Of a stretch of 64,000 nucleotides of DNA, positions 23,371 to 34,023 are shown piece after piece. The notes below the pieces were generated by a model. The model had not been told where the DNA came from. It did no database searches and saw only the letters and a program-made list of their open reading frames with translations. This DNA is from Collybia mongolica (taxonomy: Eukaryota; Basidiomycota; Agaricomycetes; Agaricales; Clitocybaceae). Position numbers and translations under genes: made by a program. The stretch covers positions 2,542,001 through 2,606,000 of the forward strand of contig JAAXNY010000004.1 of NCBI GenBank assembly GCA_013420905.1. Direction: 5' to 3'. Position 1 is the first letter of the stretch. Each line of letters opens with the position of its first letter.

Positions 23371-24260
23371 GTGAAACTTAAACTAATTGTTTAAATTTTA
23401 AGACAATTAATAAACAAAGAATACACCAAATAGTTAAATCACTAAGGAAGTAATATTGATCCAAATGCCTACTTGGGTGGAGTGGGCCAACACACTGTGT
23501 GGCTCCATTCCACATTCAGGAAGTTGTAAATGAGTAGAAACAATGTAGATGATAGTTTATAGAGGTCATGTGACCATGGGAAAATGTTACCAAGTAAACA
23601 AGCAATACCTGTGCACAAAACCCAATGCCATAGCTTGCCTGGTTATGGAGAAAACACGAAAACCATCAGAACTAACTTTTCTCAGGATTATGGACACTAA
23701 TAAGCATTCAGATTGTTGTCATGTATTTGGTATACTTATATGGTGGAATAGATCATGTGACATGTGCCAATAAATAGAGAAATCAATGTAATTTGTATTT
23801 CAGGTAAATATAGTAGTAGTTGTTGATTATTCCAATGTTTAGTGTAATTTCCCACAAGGGTCATGTTTGGTAAGGGTCATTGTTGTTATAAGATGTTTGT
23901 TCACCCCTGACATAACACACAGACCTTCAAAACTAGCTGAATCTGGACATTTCTAAAATTTTGCTCAAAATGGACTGTGGGAAAAATATGCTCAACAAGG
24001 AAATTGTAGAGCCATGTTTGTACATTCCAAACATATAAAAACAAAGTTAATAGCTTTACTGGTTATGGAGAAAAACACAAAATAAATTTTGAAACACAAC
24101 ACTCTGAAATATTAGATATGCATAATTTTGATGGCATCATCAAAAGCATTATGTAAGCATCCCAAAAACATGCAAATTATGTCACAACACTTTGTATTTG
24201 TGGAGAAATGCTGTAAAAAGCTATAAGAGAAGAAAAATCCCATTATGGAAATATTTTCCC
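23371..24260. other. E2-specific AT-rich interior
   Basis: No counterpart in E1 at this place. Several TGTGGGAA words but no supported gene; the longest frames are under 80 codons. Confidence 0.4.
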
Positions 24261-24274
24261 ACGGTGTTGAAATA

Positions 24275-24338
24275 TGAATCAATGAATGAATCAATCAATC
24301 AACTTTTTGCCCAAAAACTGGGTTGATAAAGAACTCGT

Positions 24339-24369
<31 letters not shown>

Positions 24370-24370
24370 T
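24275..24370. repeat. TCAA/AATC microsatellite within a duplicated 45-base unit
   Basis: Two blocks of AATC/TCAA repeats separate two copies of GGGTTGATAAAGAACTC, so the unit was duplicated by slippage or unequal exchange. Confidence 0.7.
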
Positions 24371-25144
24371 TTTTGCCTGAAACCTGGGTTGATAAAGAAC
24401 TCATAATAATAGAAACAAGTTCCCATAGTATTGAAATGTATACCAACTATTCAACATTTAACATTTTATTTCTAGCCTTGCATCCTGGGTTAATCAAAAA
24501 CTTATCAGATATGCTAAAAATAGAAATATCATCATCAAAGACAAAGTTCAAACAAATGTACATATGTCTGTTAAGTGTTTTTTGTTGTATTATCACATAC
24601 TATATTTAAGCGTACTTATATAGCTAGCCATTGTCAAGATATTGAGCATTATAGATTCCAGGAGCATCCACATTGACTTGTTTGGCTATGCTTATGGCCA
24701 AGTAATATATAAATGTGATATTAAAATAGATATAATAAGAGATTATAATCAAATTTGGAAAGGCAAACAAATATAAATATACATTTCCTGGTGTACCCCC
24801 TCCATAGGTCTAGGGGTAGTAGCAATTTCAATTGTTTCTGTTAGCCTTGTATTTGCTGAGATATGCATCATCTATATTGTGGGAATTTCATTAATATTGT
24901 TTGTTTGGCCAGATGTTGGCAAAGTAATATACAGATGATATTCATTTATAATATGTAGTAAAAAGGTTGTTGTTGATAATGAGATTTGGAAGGGTACAAA
25001 CAACTACAAACACATATAAATAAACACATCATGTATTCCTTTACAATGTCTAGTAGTAGCATGTCCATCAGCTTTGTATTTGCTGAGATAAGTATCATCT
25101 ATATTGTGGGAATTTCTTTGATATTATTGTTTGTTTGGCTGGAC

Positions 25145-25939
25145 CCCCCCTAACCACCATGCTTTTGTTGCATGGACTGTGCATCTTCACCATGAAGAGC
25201 ACATCTTAACCTTCCTCCTTGACATTGTGGATGTCCCTGAGGTCCATTATGTTCTTTGACTTTGATTGACACTTCTGATTGTTGCCTCACAGTCTCACAC
25301 AGGGGATGCACTTGCAAGGGCATCCCACAAGATGCTAGTTGAGCATGGCTTGACACAGAAGGTAAGTGTGATGGCTACAGCACCTCTTCCATTGCTGACA
25401 TGTGATTTAGATGTTGACATTTTTTGGTGACAATGCAACATCAAATGACAAGCAGATGGCACATTTACATTGATTACCAAATACATTTGAATCTGTCAAC
25501 TGTGTTTGGTGCTTCAACCACACAATGCAATTGTCTGCAAAGACTCTCCAACCATTTGCCTCTGCTGCTCTACCACCTTGCCTGCTGAGCCTGAACCTAA
25601 CCCCAATGATAATGAGGACAATCTACCAACCCTTGAAGAGGTGGATGACAAAGATGAAGAAGAGGATGACAATGACAATAGGGGGAGCAGAGAGGAAGAA
25701 GACTCCAAGGCTGAAGATGATGAAGATGAGGTTGACAAGGTGTTTGATGGCTTGACAGAGGAGTGTGAACAGCTCCTTGATAATATGGCTGCTGTTTGCA
25801 CCACCCTTGATAAGGTGCACTTTGCTCCCATGAGTTGGATCACACTGTTGCTAACTGTTTTGATTATGAAGATTTGCAAGTGCTCATTTGCCATTGTCCA
25901 TTCTACTACAATTACCCCTCCAGCATGGCATGCAGCTTG
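25145..25939 (+). pseudogene. hAT transposase, central part (hAT-1), interrupted by CACTA-A
   Basis: Reads HAFVAWTVHLHHEEH and FLLDIVDVPEV, then an intron ending CACAG, then SHTGDALARASHKMLVEHGL, then GDNATSNDKQ, CFNHTMQLSAKTLQPF, an acidic spacer (EEVDDKDEEEDDNDN), TEECEQLLDNMAAVCTTLDK and VHSTTITPPAWHAAC. These are landmarks of fungal hAT transposases. Frame changes and an in-frame stop show decay, and the N-terminus is missing. Coding stops at 25939 where the CACTA-type element begins. Its continuation is on the minus strand at 46923, across the inverted segment. Confidence 0.85.
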
Positions 25940-25974
25940 CACTGTGCACCTGGTGGGGGAGGTTTTTCCCCCAC

Positions 25975-26345
25975 TTAATGGATGAAAGCAGCATTTCCTA
26001 AGTTTAGTGGATGAATCTAAAGGGTATGAAATTGGGATGAAACTTCATCCCAGATATTTCATCCCTTGAGAGAATGAATTTCTGCTCTGATAATTTCAGA
26101 AATTTTCATCCCTTAGTGGTGTGAACTTTCATCCCATTAGAGGTGAATTATATGGGACAATTTTAATCCAGTGAAAAAGAGGGGAATTTCATCCTATAAT
26201 GGGTGGGTTTTATTAGATCATTTTAATCTATTAGAGAGTGAACTTTCATTCCATAAAAGGTGGAATATGTGGGATGATTTAAGTTCAGCATAGAAGGTAT
26301 TTCATCCCACAAATAGTGGGTTTATGGGATGACTTTACTGCCTTA
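25975..26345. repeat. Left subterminal repeats of CACTA-A
   Basis: Roughly a dozen TTCATCC, GGATGAA or GGGATGA words in both orientations within 370 bases. Mirror copy at 49640-49985. Confidence 0.75.
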
Positions 26346-26639
26346 GATGAATCATTTAGAAAAGAAGAAATTGAGATTTTGGTTAGATTAGAATGAAGTG
26401 TTATATGTAGTATGAAATGACTGTGTTAATTGACCTATATATATATATATATGACTAGTACTATTGGTCCATACTATGTACTTGAGTCTAAATTGTATTC
26501 AATATTGAGTACTTATAATGCACTGACTACATTTGTATAGAACTGCTACATACTAGAAAATGACATCTACTTACCAAATTTATGAAGAGGCTGGGGAAGG
26601 GGCCAGGAGGCCAGGCAGAAGTAGCAGCGGGTGATAATT

Positions 26640-26930
26640 GTGGTATGAGAGTGCATTGGGGTCTGTCTTTGGTGTCTGTGTCAGCATCTGCGCCTGCATC
26701 TGCATGCATGTCTGTGGCAGCGTCTGCGTCCGTGTTGATGTCTGTGTCTGTGTTGATGTTGGTGTTGATGTTGATGTTGGTGTTGGTGTTGGTGTCTGGA
26801 TCGTCATCCATCATCGGTGTCGGTGTTGGTGTCTGCATTGTTGTCCATCATCGGCGTCTGCGCCTGCATCTGCATGCGTGTCCGTGGTGGCATCTGTGTC
26901 CATGTCAATGTCCGTGTATGTTGTCAGTAG
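26640..26930. repeat. GTCTGTGT/GTTGATGTTG low-complexity block
   Basis: Hexamer-like repeats giving Val-Ser or Thr-Asp ORFs on either strand. Counted as a microsatellite, not a gene. Mirror copy at 49030-49320. Confidence 0.6.
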
Positions 26931-27388
26931 CCTGCGTCTGCGTCCCTCACCTGTGTCCTTCGGCGTCCGTCCTCTGTGTCCATCGCACGTCTCGGATTCC
27001 TGAGGCTTTCCTGGGGGGGTTGTGCTGCATAGTGAGTGTGTGTGTGAGTAGAATTTTGTGACGACTCACCTCCCTCTGCCCCTTGGGGCGCCCTTTCCTT
27101 GTCATCCCCTCGTTCCATGTCCTTGTCCACCCTTCGCCCCACTCCCCTAGGTGTGCGCACCCTCATCACTGTTTGCCTTTCGTGTGTCTCAGGGAGCTTC
27201 TGGTGCTTGGGGGGCCATGCATTTGGTTTCGGCGTTTGCACATTGACATTGGGCGGTTTGGTGGGTGTTGCTGATGTGGTTGAAGATCATCAACAAAGGT
27301 GTGGCAACAGTAATGTGACCTGGTCACGTGCTTTGTAACCATGTGACCACATTTGTAGACTCAGGACTACTTGTCCCCTCACTAAGAA

Positions 27389-27475
27389 TGCCAGTCTTGC
27401 CCAGTGGTTATCCATGCCAAAGGTATTAGTATTACATAATGATCCTCCCTGCAACTGTTCGAACCTGGTGGGTGC
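27389..27475 (+). other. tRNA-like stretch, copy 2 (in CACTA-A)
   Basis: TTGCCCAGTGGTTA (A-box-like) and GTTCGAACC (B-box-like) spaced about as in 7811-7893. The acceptor and T stems pair poorly. Mirror copy in CACTA-B near 48485-48570. Confidence 0.3.
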
Positions 27476-27599
27476 ACATTTTTCAGCCTCCTATTAATAA
27501 TGAATAGTATATGATTTGAATAAATAAATAAAAATATTTGTCAGCATCCTCAGATTTGATCACATGGCTTTGTTGACTGAGATGCCCAACAGCTGAACA

Positions 27600-28080
27600 T
27601 TCCGAGCTATATTATGTGTTGGCAGCCGCTTTCACACACTTTCCTTCTTGCTCTCATACCACCACCATTGCCCGTCACTGCCTCCCATCCTCCCCCTCAT
27701 AGTAAGCACTCTTCATTGATAGATTACAATTAGTATAATGTTAGATTACAATTACTATTGTAATACTTGTAGTAGTCATTTGAATTCCAATACAAACTAT
27801 AAGGCTTCATTAAAAATATTAATAAATGCTAATAATGATCCTACAGGAAACCAAAGGACATCATTAGTATGCAGGATAAAACCATGCCTGACAATGTCCT
27901 CAACATGGTACACCACTTTGTTGACCTCAAAGTGCAGGTGGACAATGAGGGGGTCTCAGTATGTCTGTCAACCCAATCTAATCCAAAGCACATTAACATT
28001 GACCCATTTTTCAGATCACTTCATTACAACAAGGTCAACAAAGACAATGAGCAGTCTGGCAGTGCACGAAGACCAACAAC
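27600..28080 (+). pseudogene. 5' exon fragments of the Spt5-like gene in CACTA-A
   Basis: The leader exon ends at 27701 before GTAAGC, like 1-130 of element 1 (both contain ACCACCACCAT). The next exon from 27847 reads PDNVLNMVHHFVDLKVQVDN, matching ARGFVDLEAQVDD of element 1. Sequence after about 27955 no longer matches. The NGN and KOW parts are absent. Confidence 0.7.
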
Positions 28081-28129
28081 TTCCATCCATTACTTAACTT
28101 TCTTTTATCTTTATCATGCTAATCTGACC

Positions 28130-28283
28130 AGCAAAACTCACCACCTTATGTAAAGTTGCTCATGCTAAAGAAAAAGTAGGGAGTCCTATTCCATGCCCAG
28201 TGTGTGGCATTGCTGGAAATGGGTTCTGTCTCCAGACACAGCTTCAGGATGACAAGGATTTATATAGGGCAATTTGGGTAAGT
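28130..28283 (+). pseudogene. Gene Y exon fragment in CACTA-A
   Basis: Reads CPVCGIAGNGFCLQTQLQDD and KDLYRAIW before GTAAGT at 28278, the same exon end as LEDDQDLYTSIR before GTAAGT at 4264. It directly follows the Spt5-like fragment, so the intervening KOW exons and gene X have been deleted. Confidence 0.65.
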
Positions 28284-28353
28284 TTTCTCATTACTAACCT
28301 CAATACATGATTCTAACAAATCACAGTGTTGCGTTTGCAGTCTGGTTGGTAAT

Positions 28354-28770
28354 TGTAAGGGGAACTCCATTTCCGCCTTACTTCGCCGATCTAGCTTACT
28401 TCGCGCTCACTCAATTACATTCACTACATCGCACGTTCATTACCTACGCCCACACGCACCCCCACTCTCTACTTTGCGCGCAGTTCGCTGCCGGACTTCG
28501 CACTTGTTCGGACTATCAAGGGCACGGTCACGTGACCTTCGCTAGCCCAACGCGTGTCGTCGTACCACACCGGGAACGTGTATTTAATGTAGTACTAGGT
28601 ATATAGCACACCCCCCCTGATGGAGGCTCCTCAGAGAATTCTCTTAGGATCCCCTCCACCAGGTGAGTAGTACATATGTCGTACAAGTGAATACATCTCT
28701 TAGGATCCCCTCCACCAGCGTCGGCCCGCTCTACTAAGTTCGCGCGCACTCCGCCAGAGTTGCCCTTACA
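28354..28770 (+). repeat. Gypsy-1 5' LTR
   Basis: 417 bases, TGTAAGGG to CCCTTACA. TATATA at 28600-28605; predicted transcript start near 28633. Contains two copies of CTTAGGATCCCCTCCACCAG, the first followed by GTGAGT. Confidence 0.95.
28600..28642 (+). promoter_or_regulatory. Gypsy-1 TATA box and predicted transcript 5' end
   Basis: TATATA at 28600 is 33 bases upstream of AGAGAATTCT (28633-28642), the sequence complementary to the primer site just after the LTR. The start is inferred from that complementarity. Confidence 0.6.
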
Positions 28771-28772
28771 GT

Positions 28773-28782
28773 AGAATTCTCT
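28773..28782 (+). promoter_or_regulatory. Gypsy-1 self-priming primer-binding site
   Basis: AGAATTCTCT, two bases after the LTR end, is the exact complement of AGAGAATTCT at 28633-28642. No tRNA-type TGG site is present. Tf1-type elements prime reverse transcription this way, with the 5' end of their own mRNA. Confidence 0.6.
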
Positions 28783-30073
28783 CACCAGCAGAGACCGCGA
28801 CCTCACCGCAGCCATTGCCAAATTCCGATTGGCAGAAACTGTCAGCTCTGATACAGAATCCGTCAAGACCGCGCGAGAATCGCCCTCTCCACCCTCCTCC
28901 GAACTAGAAGTGGAACTCCTACTCCGGCCGATGGACGCCGAAACAAGGATGGATAACATCAAACGAGACGTAGGAGATCTCAATAGGAAGGCGGAGGAAC
29001 AAGCCGAGCAGCTTAAGAAGCTCACTGACAGCATCAACGCGCTGATCGCGCTCCAAACCGCGGCTCCCCCACCCCTGGTCAATACCCCTGCACCCAGCGC
29101 CCCGGTAAATAATGTATCAACACCTCCCCCCGCGACCCACGTTAATTCGGGACGACCTTCGGCACTCCGGCCATCGCTTCCCGATGACTTCGACGGATCG
29201 CGCGAACGAGGGCGTGCGTTCATTAACGCATGCGAACTATATATAAATCTTGTACCACACCAGTTCGCGGATGAAGTGACGCAGGTACGGTGGGCATACA
29301 CCTTCATGAAGAAAGGCCGAGCGTATCTGTTCGCGGACCGGGCCATGCGATACCAGACCGCTACCGGGAACCCGAAGTACGCGACATGGGCCCTATTCCG
29401 CGCTGACTTCGCGGTCAACTTCTTCGTGCAGAGCGAAGCGCAGCGGGCGATTACGAGGTTGGAAACGAGCAGCTACCACCAAGGATCGCAATCGGTGGAC
29501 GACTACACGGACGAGTTCAGGGATCTCATCAACAAGTCGGGATACAAGGAGGGATTGACAATTGTGGTGAAGTACCGGAAGGGACTGAGCGGGGAGATTC
29601 AGTCGCAGATCGCGACGATGGCAGTGGGACGACCAGCGGACGATCAGCCGGAACAGTGGTATGTAGCGGCGATGAAGTGCGATGAAAACCGCCTCACCAA
29701 CGAGGCCTTCCTGAGCACTAAACCGGCGGCTCGCGCACCTCCCGCACGCACTACCTCGGCGTTTCGCGCACCGCCGCACTTCTCAGCCCCGACGCTGCAA
29801 CGGATGGCGCCACCACCACCTCCGCCGCCTCCTGCTCTCCCTCCACCGGTTCCGATGGATGTAGACGCGATGCGGAGGGCTCGAACAAACATCGAGACCT
29901 GCCACCGATGTAAGCAGCCGGGCCATTTCCGGAAGGACTGCCCCCTCCGCTACGACACGCGGTTCATGTCAATGGAGGAGCAGCAGGAGTTCGCGCAGCA
30001 CATCTTCGCGATGATAGACGCACAAGTCGAACCGCCGGCGGAAGAAGAGGGTTTTGTAGCGGACAGCGAGTGA
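28775..30073 (+). CDS. Gypsy-1 gag
   Basis: Open from 28775 (after a TAG) to TGA 30071-30073 with no ATG at the front; 28829 is a TTG, so the true start is unknown and may come from a spliced leader or non-AUG initiation. Order: N-terminal Ser/Glu-rich part, Pro-rich linker, retrotrans_gag core about 29190-29650 (RWAYTFMKKGRAYLFADRA, DDYTDEFRDLINKSGY, YRKGLSGEIQSQIA), Pro-rich stretch, one zinc knuckle CHRCKQPGHFRKDC near 29900, acidic end EEEGF. It forms the virus-like particle that packages the element RNA. No internal stop. Confidence 0.9.
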   Translation, partial: NSLTSRDRDLTAAIAKFRLAETVSSDTESVKTARESPSPPSSELEVELLLRPMDAETRMDNIKRDVGDLNRKAEEQAEQLKKLTDSINALIALQTAAPPPLVNTPAPSAPVNNVSTPPPATHVNSGRPSALRPSLPDDFDGSRERGRAFINACELYINLVPHQFADEVTQVRWAYTFMKKGRAYLFADRAMRYQTATGNPKYATWALFRADFAVNFFVQSEAQRAITRLETSSYHQGSQSVDDYTDEFRDLINKSGYKEGLTIVVKYRKGLSGEIQSQIATMAVGRPADDQPEQWYVAAMKCDENRLTNEAFLSTKPAARAPPARTTSAFRAPPHFSAPTLQRMAPPPPPPPPALPPPVPMDVDAMRRARTNIETCHRCKQPGHFRKDCPLRYDTRFMSMEEQQEFAQHIFAMIDAQVEPPAEEEGFVADSE

Positions 30074-30092
30074 ACAGTACGCCCTCGCTGTC
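30049..30092 (+). promoter_or_regulatory. Gypsy-1 -1 frameshift signal
   Basis: Heptamer G GGT TTT at 30049-30055 in the gag frame fits X XXY YYZ. After a 6-base spacer, GACAGCGAG (30062-30070) pairs perfectly with CTCGCTGTC (30084-30092). The -1 frame then reads SSVNRFACLEVENTSEIS to about 30190. The protease frame is the gag frame, so a small later indel near 30140 is needed, probably a lesion. An alternative is a 63-base intron 30056-30118, which would also fuse gag to pol in frame. Confidence 0.65.
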
Positions 30093-30118
30093 ATCTGTAA
30101 ACAGGTTCGCGTGTTTAG

Positions 30119-33100
30119 AAGTTGAGAATACAAGTGAAATTTCCCGAAACTACTACAGAAGCCGTACAAGATACCATCCCCGTCCCTAAACCGCTGCGCC
30201 AGAGACTCCCCCGATGGGAACGAGCTCTACCCAAGCGATTCGTAGTCGCCGCCACCCCCAGCACTCGCTCGCTGAAGCTCAAGATTGAACTTCAGACGAC
30301 CGACACAGGCGAGACATTCGCGACGAACAGCTTGGTAGACTCGGGAGCAACGGGCCTTTTCATCGATTCTGAATTCGTGCGGAGGAACAGGTTGACCTCG
30401 CGCAAGCTAGTTCGCACTATTCCGGTGTTCAACGTCGACGGCACTCCGAACGAGAACGGGTCTATTTCGGAGATCGTAGACCTCATCCTCCGGTACAACG
30501 GTCACTCAGAACGCACCCACTTCGCGGTCACCAGCCTAGGGAAGCAGGATCTCATACTGGGCTACACTTGGTTGCAGGAGCACAACCCGGAGATCAACTG
30601 GCAGACCAACGAGGTGAAGATGAGTCGCTGTCCCAACAAATGTCGGACCTGCGCGAACGAGGTTAAATCGGAAAAGGCGGAGAAGCGTAAATTGGAGGCC
30701 CGCATCAACGCCTGTCGCGCAGGACCCATGCCTGAACCAGAAACAGAAATTGGAGAGGTTCCCGACTCTGAGCACGAAGGAGATATCGCCCTTGAAGATT
30801 GCATCGAAGAGGGCGACCGTATCTTCGTGGTCAACATCGGCGAACCAGGACAGTTTCAGAAGGCATCGGAAGAGATTCGGACAACCCAAACCATCTCGCA
30901 GCGACTAGCGGAAAAGATCCAAACGGAAGCCCGGAAGAACGCGTCCCAGCAGATCGCAGACTCCTTTGATCGTAATGCGCAACCCAAGACATTTTTCGAT
31001 CTAGCACCGGCGCACATCCACGAATTTGAGGATGTGTTCTCCAAGACGTCCTTCGACGCTCTCCCAGATCGCCGACCGTGGGACCACGCGATCGAACTCG
31101 TCCGCGACGCAGAAGGGAAATCCTGCAAGGTCTACCCGCTCTCAGTCGCCGAACAAGCGGAGTTGGACAAGTTCCTCGAGGAGAACCTTGCCTCTGGTCG
31201 GATCCGCCCCTCCAAATCGCCAATGGCTTCGCCGTTCTTCTTTATCAAGAAGAAGGACGGTTTGCTACGCCCGGTACAGGACTACCGCGTTCTCAATTCG
31301 CTGACGATCAAGAACAAATACCCACTCCCACTCATCTCCGACCTTGTCAACAATCTTCGGGGAGCGAAATACTTCTCCAAATTCAACGTTCGCTGGGGAT
31401 ACAACAACGTCCGAATTAAGGAAGGTGATGAGTGGAAGGCCGCATTTCGCACAAACCGCGGAATGTTTGAGCCCCTGGTAATGTTCTTTGGTCTCACTAA
31501 CTCGCCGGCAATGTTCCAAACCATGATGAACGAGATATTCCACGATCTCATCATGGAAGGAGTGGTATGTGTCTACATCAATGATATTCTAATCTACACA
31601 AAGACACTCGCCGAACACCGCCGAATTACGAGGTTAGTTCTCCAGCGACTCCGCGAACATAAACTGTACCTGCGACTGGACAAATGCAAATTCGAGAAGA
31701 CCTGAATCGAGTATCTGGGGCTCATTATCTCGGAGGGGCAGGCGGAGATGGACCCGGTCAAGGTTGCCGGAGTAGCGGAATGGCCAACGCCCACGAACAA
31801 GAAGCAAGTGCAGTCCTTCTTGGGCTTCACGAACTTCTATCGGCGGTTCATTCGCGACTTCTCCCATATTGCGCAGCCATTGTTTGATCTCACCGGTAAA
31901 GACGTGCCTTGGAAGTGGGGTGAGTCGGAGCAGGAGGCATTCGAAGGGTTGAAGGAAGCGGTGTCGTCTAAACCGGTACTGATGTTCGCAGACAACAACC
32001 GGCCATTTAGGGTGGAGGCAGATAGTTCGGATTTCGCGACCGGCGCAGTACTTTCGCAACTCAGCCCGGAGGACGACAAGTGGCACCCGATCGCGTTTTC
32101 GTCAAAGAGCCTCAACGCGGTCGAGCGGAATTACGAGATACACGACAAGGAAATGCTCGCCATCATTCACGCACTCAAAGAATGGCGACACTTCCTTGAA
32201 GGCGCGCGACACGACTTCGAGATCTGGACAGACCACAAAAATCTAGAGTACTTCCGGACGTCCCAGAAGCTAAATCGGAGACAGGCCAGGTGGTCACTGT
32301 ACCTCTCCCGATTCAACTTCTCGCTGCACCACAAGCCCGGACGAAGTATGGGTAAGCCAGACGCGCTATCTCGCCGAGCGGACCACAGCGATGGAAGCGA
32401 GGATAACCGCGATCTAGTCCTCCTCAAACCGGAGTTGTTCACAATCCGCGCGCTGGAAGGAATGGTCGTGGAAGGAGAGGAAAGGGACATTCTGTGGGAT
32501 ATTCGGAGAGGCAATCGCGAGGGACATCAGGAGGAAGCGGTGGTGAAGGCAGTGCAGGAGTTGAAGAAGTCCGCAGGAAAATCGGTTCGGAGCGCAGAGT
32601 GGAGGGAAGCGCAGGAGTTGCTGTATTTCCGCGATCGCATCTACGTCCCAAAACATGCTGACCTTCGCAGACGTATAGTTGCGCAACATCACGATTCGCG
32701 AATTGCGGGACACGCCGGAAGATGGAAGACGTTGGAACTCGTATTGCGCAATTACTGGTGGCCTCAAATGTCGCGCTACATCGGCGAATACTGCAAGACA
32801 TGTGACCTCTGTCTCCGAACGAAGGCTCAGCGTCAACTTCCAAGCGGCGAACTTAAACCGCTGCCGATTCCGGAAGGTCGCTGGGACGTCGCAAGCGTGG
32901 ATTTCATCGTGGAACTCCCCGAGTCGCAAGGGCATGATGCGATCATGGTAGTGGTGGACACGGTGGGTAAACGCGCGCACTTCATCCCAACCACGACAAC
33001 AATTACCGCACTTGGATCGGCGAGGCTTTACCTCCAGCATGTGTGGAAGTTGCACGGCTTACCGAAGGCTATGGTCTCCGACCGAGGGGTACAGTTCGTG

Positions 33101-34012
33101 GCGGAATTCACAAGGGAGTTATATCGCATGCTTGATATTAAACTCACAGCGTCTACGGCGTACCACCCACAGACAGACGGACAGACCGAGCGAGTGAACC
33201 AGGAACTGGAGCAGTATCTCCGGTTATTCGTCAGCGAGCGACAGGACAACTGGGTCGACCTTTTACCGCTCGCCGAATTCCAGTACAATAACCACGTCCA
33301 CTCCTCGACACAGCACTCGCCGTTCTTCCTGGACACCGGTCGACATCCACGCATGGGCTTCGAACCACAGACCGCACCATCCTGGCTGGAAACCGCGAAC
33401 GAATTCCGTGACCGAATGAAGGACACCCTCGAGGAAGCCCGCACCGCATTAGCCAAAGCCAAGGACGAGATGGCGATGTACTACAATCGCCGCCGAAACC
33501 CAACACCCGACTACCAGGTTGGAGACCGGATGTATTTGGATTCGCGCGACATTCGTATCACTCGACCGTCGCAGAAACTGGCTCACCGCTACATCAGGCC
33601 CTACCCCATCGAAGCCAAGGTTGGATCGCACGCCTACCGCCTCAAACTTCCGCCGGCGCTATCGCGCATCCACCCAGTCTTCCATGTTGTCAAACTCCTA
33701 CCCGCGCCGCACGACCCAATACCCGGTAGAACGGTCACCGAAGTCCCTGAACCCACTCTCATAGACGGCGAGGTACATTATGAGGTTCAGGAGATCATGG
33801 ACAGCTGGATTTACAGGAACAAGCTGCAGTACCTGGTCGCCTGGAAGGGCTACAGCTACGAACAGAACACCTGGGAACCCGCCGACAAGGTGAATGCGGA
33901 CGAGTTGGTCGCCGAATTCTACAGACGCAACCCCGGAGCACTGCGACGCGTACAACGCGTCCAATTCGCACAGATCCCGTTCCAACGCCGGCGTGAAGAC
34001 ACGCGAACCTAG
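30119..34012 (+). pseudogene. Gypsy-1 pol: protease, RT, RNase H, integrase, chromodomain
   Basis: One frame from 30119 to 34012, broken by TGA at 31703-31705 (FEKT stop IEYLG). Protease LVDSGATGLFID near 30334. RT from about 31150: motif A reads KFNVRWGYNN and the YxDD box reads YINDILIY. Both first catalytic Asp residues are Asn (31385-31387 and 31580-31582), each explained by CG to CA. RNase H about 32000-32400. Integrase zinc domain with H-H-C-C (GHAGRWKTLE, CKTCDLCLRTK) near 32700, core with DFIVELP, SDRGVQF, and TDGQTERVNQE. Chromodomain at about 33780-33950 (LQYLVAWKGYSYEQNTWEP) that may direct integration to marked chromatin. Not functional as it stands. Confidence 0.95.
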
Positions 34013-34023
34013 AAGGGGGGTAA
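34011..34023 (+). promoter_or_regulatory. Gypsy-1 polypurine tract
   Basis: AGAAGGGGGG directly before the 3' LTR (TAA between); primes plus-strand DNA synthesis. Confidence 0.8.

Larger units (their letters stand above)
19729..25143 (+). mobile_element. Element E2, second E copy, carrying a Tc1 insertion
   Basis: Direct repeat of E1: starts CTTGAGGTAGAGGG, keeps the pol remnant (19800-20011) and matches E1 to about 23360. It then differs, and matches again from 24380 (E1 12640) to 25140 (E1 about 13390). It lacks the E1 right end; hAT coding sequence begins at 25145. Between 23371 and 24260 there is AT-rich DNA with no supported gene. Confidence 0.6.

Noticed and set aside
26527..27061. ORFs of 103-159 codons on both strands, repeated at 48899-49433
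   Set aside because: Low-complexity (GTCTGT and GTTGAT repeats) read in opposite strands; the repetition comes from the two CACTA copies, not from gene conservation.
27389..27475. Functional tRNA gene
   Set aside because: Acceptor and T stems do not pair well and the copies lie inside transposons.
30056..30118. 63-base intron joining Gypsy-1 gag and pol
   Set aside because: GT-AG and in frame, but the slippery heptamer plus perfect stem is shared in position with Gypsy-2 and is the simpler reading; kept only as an alternative.
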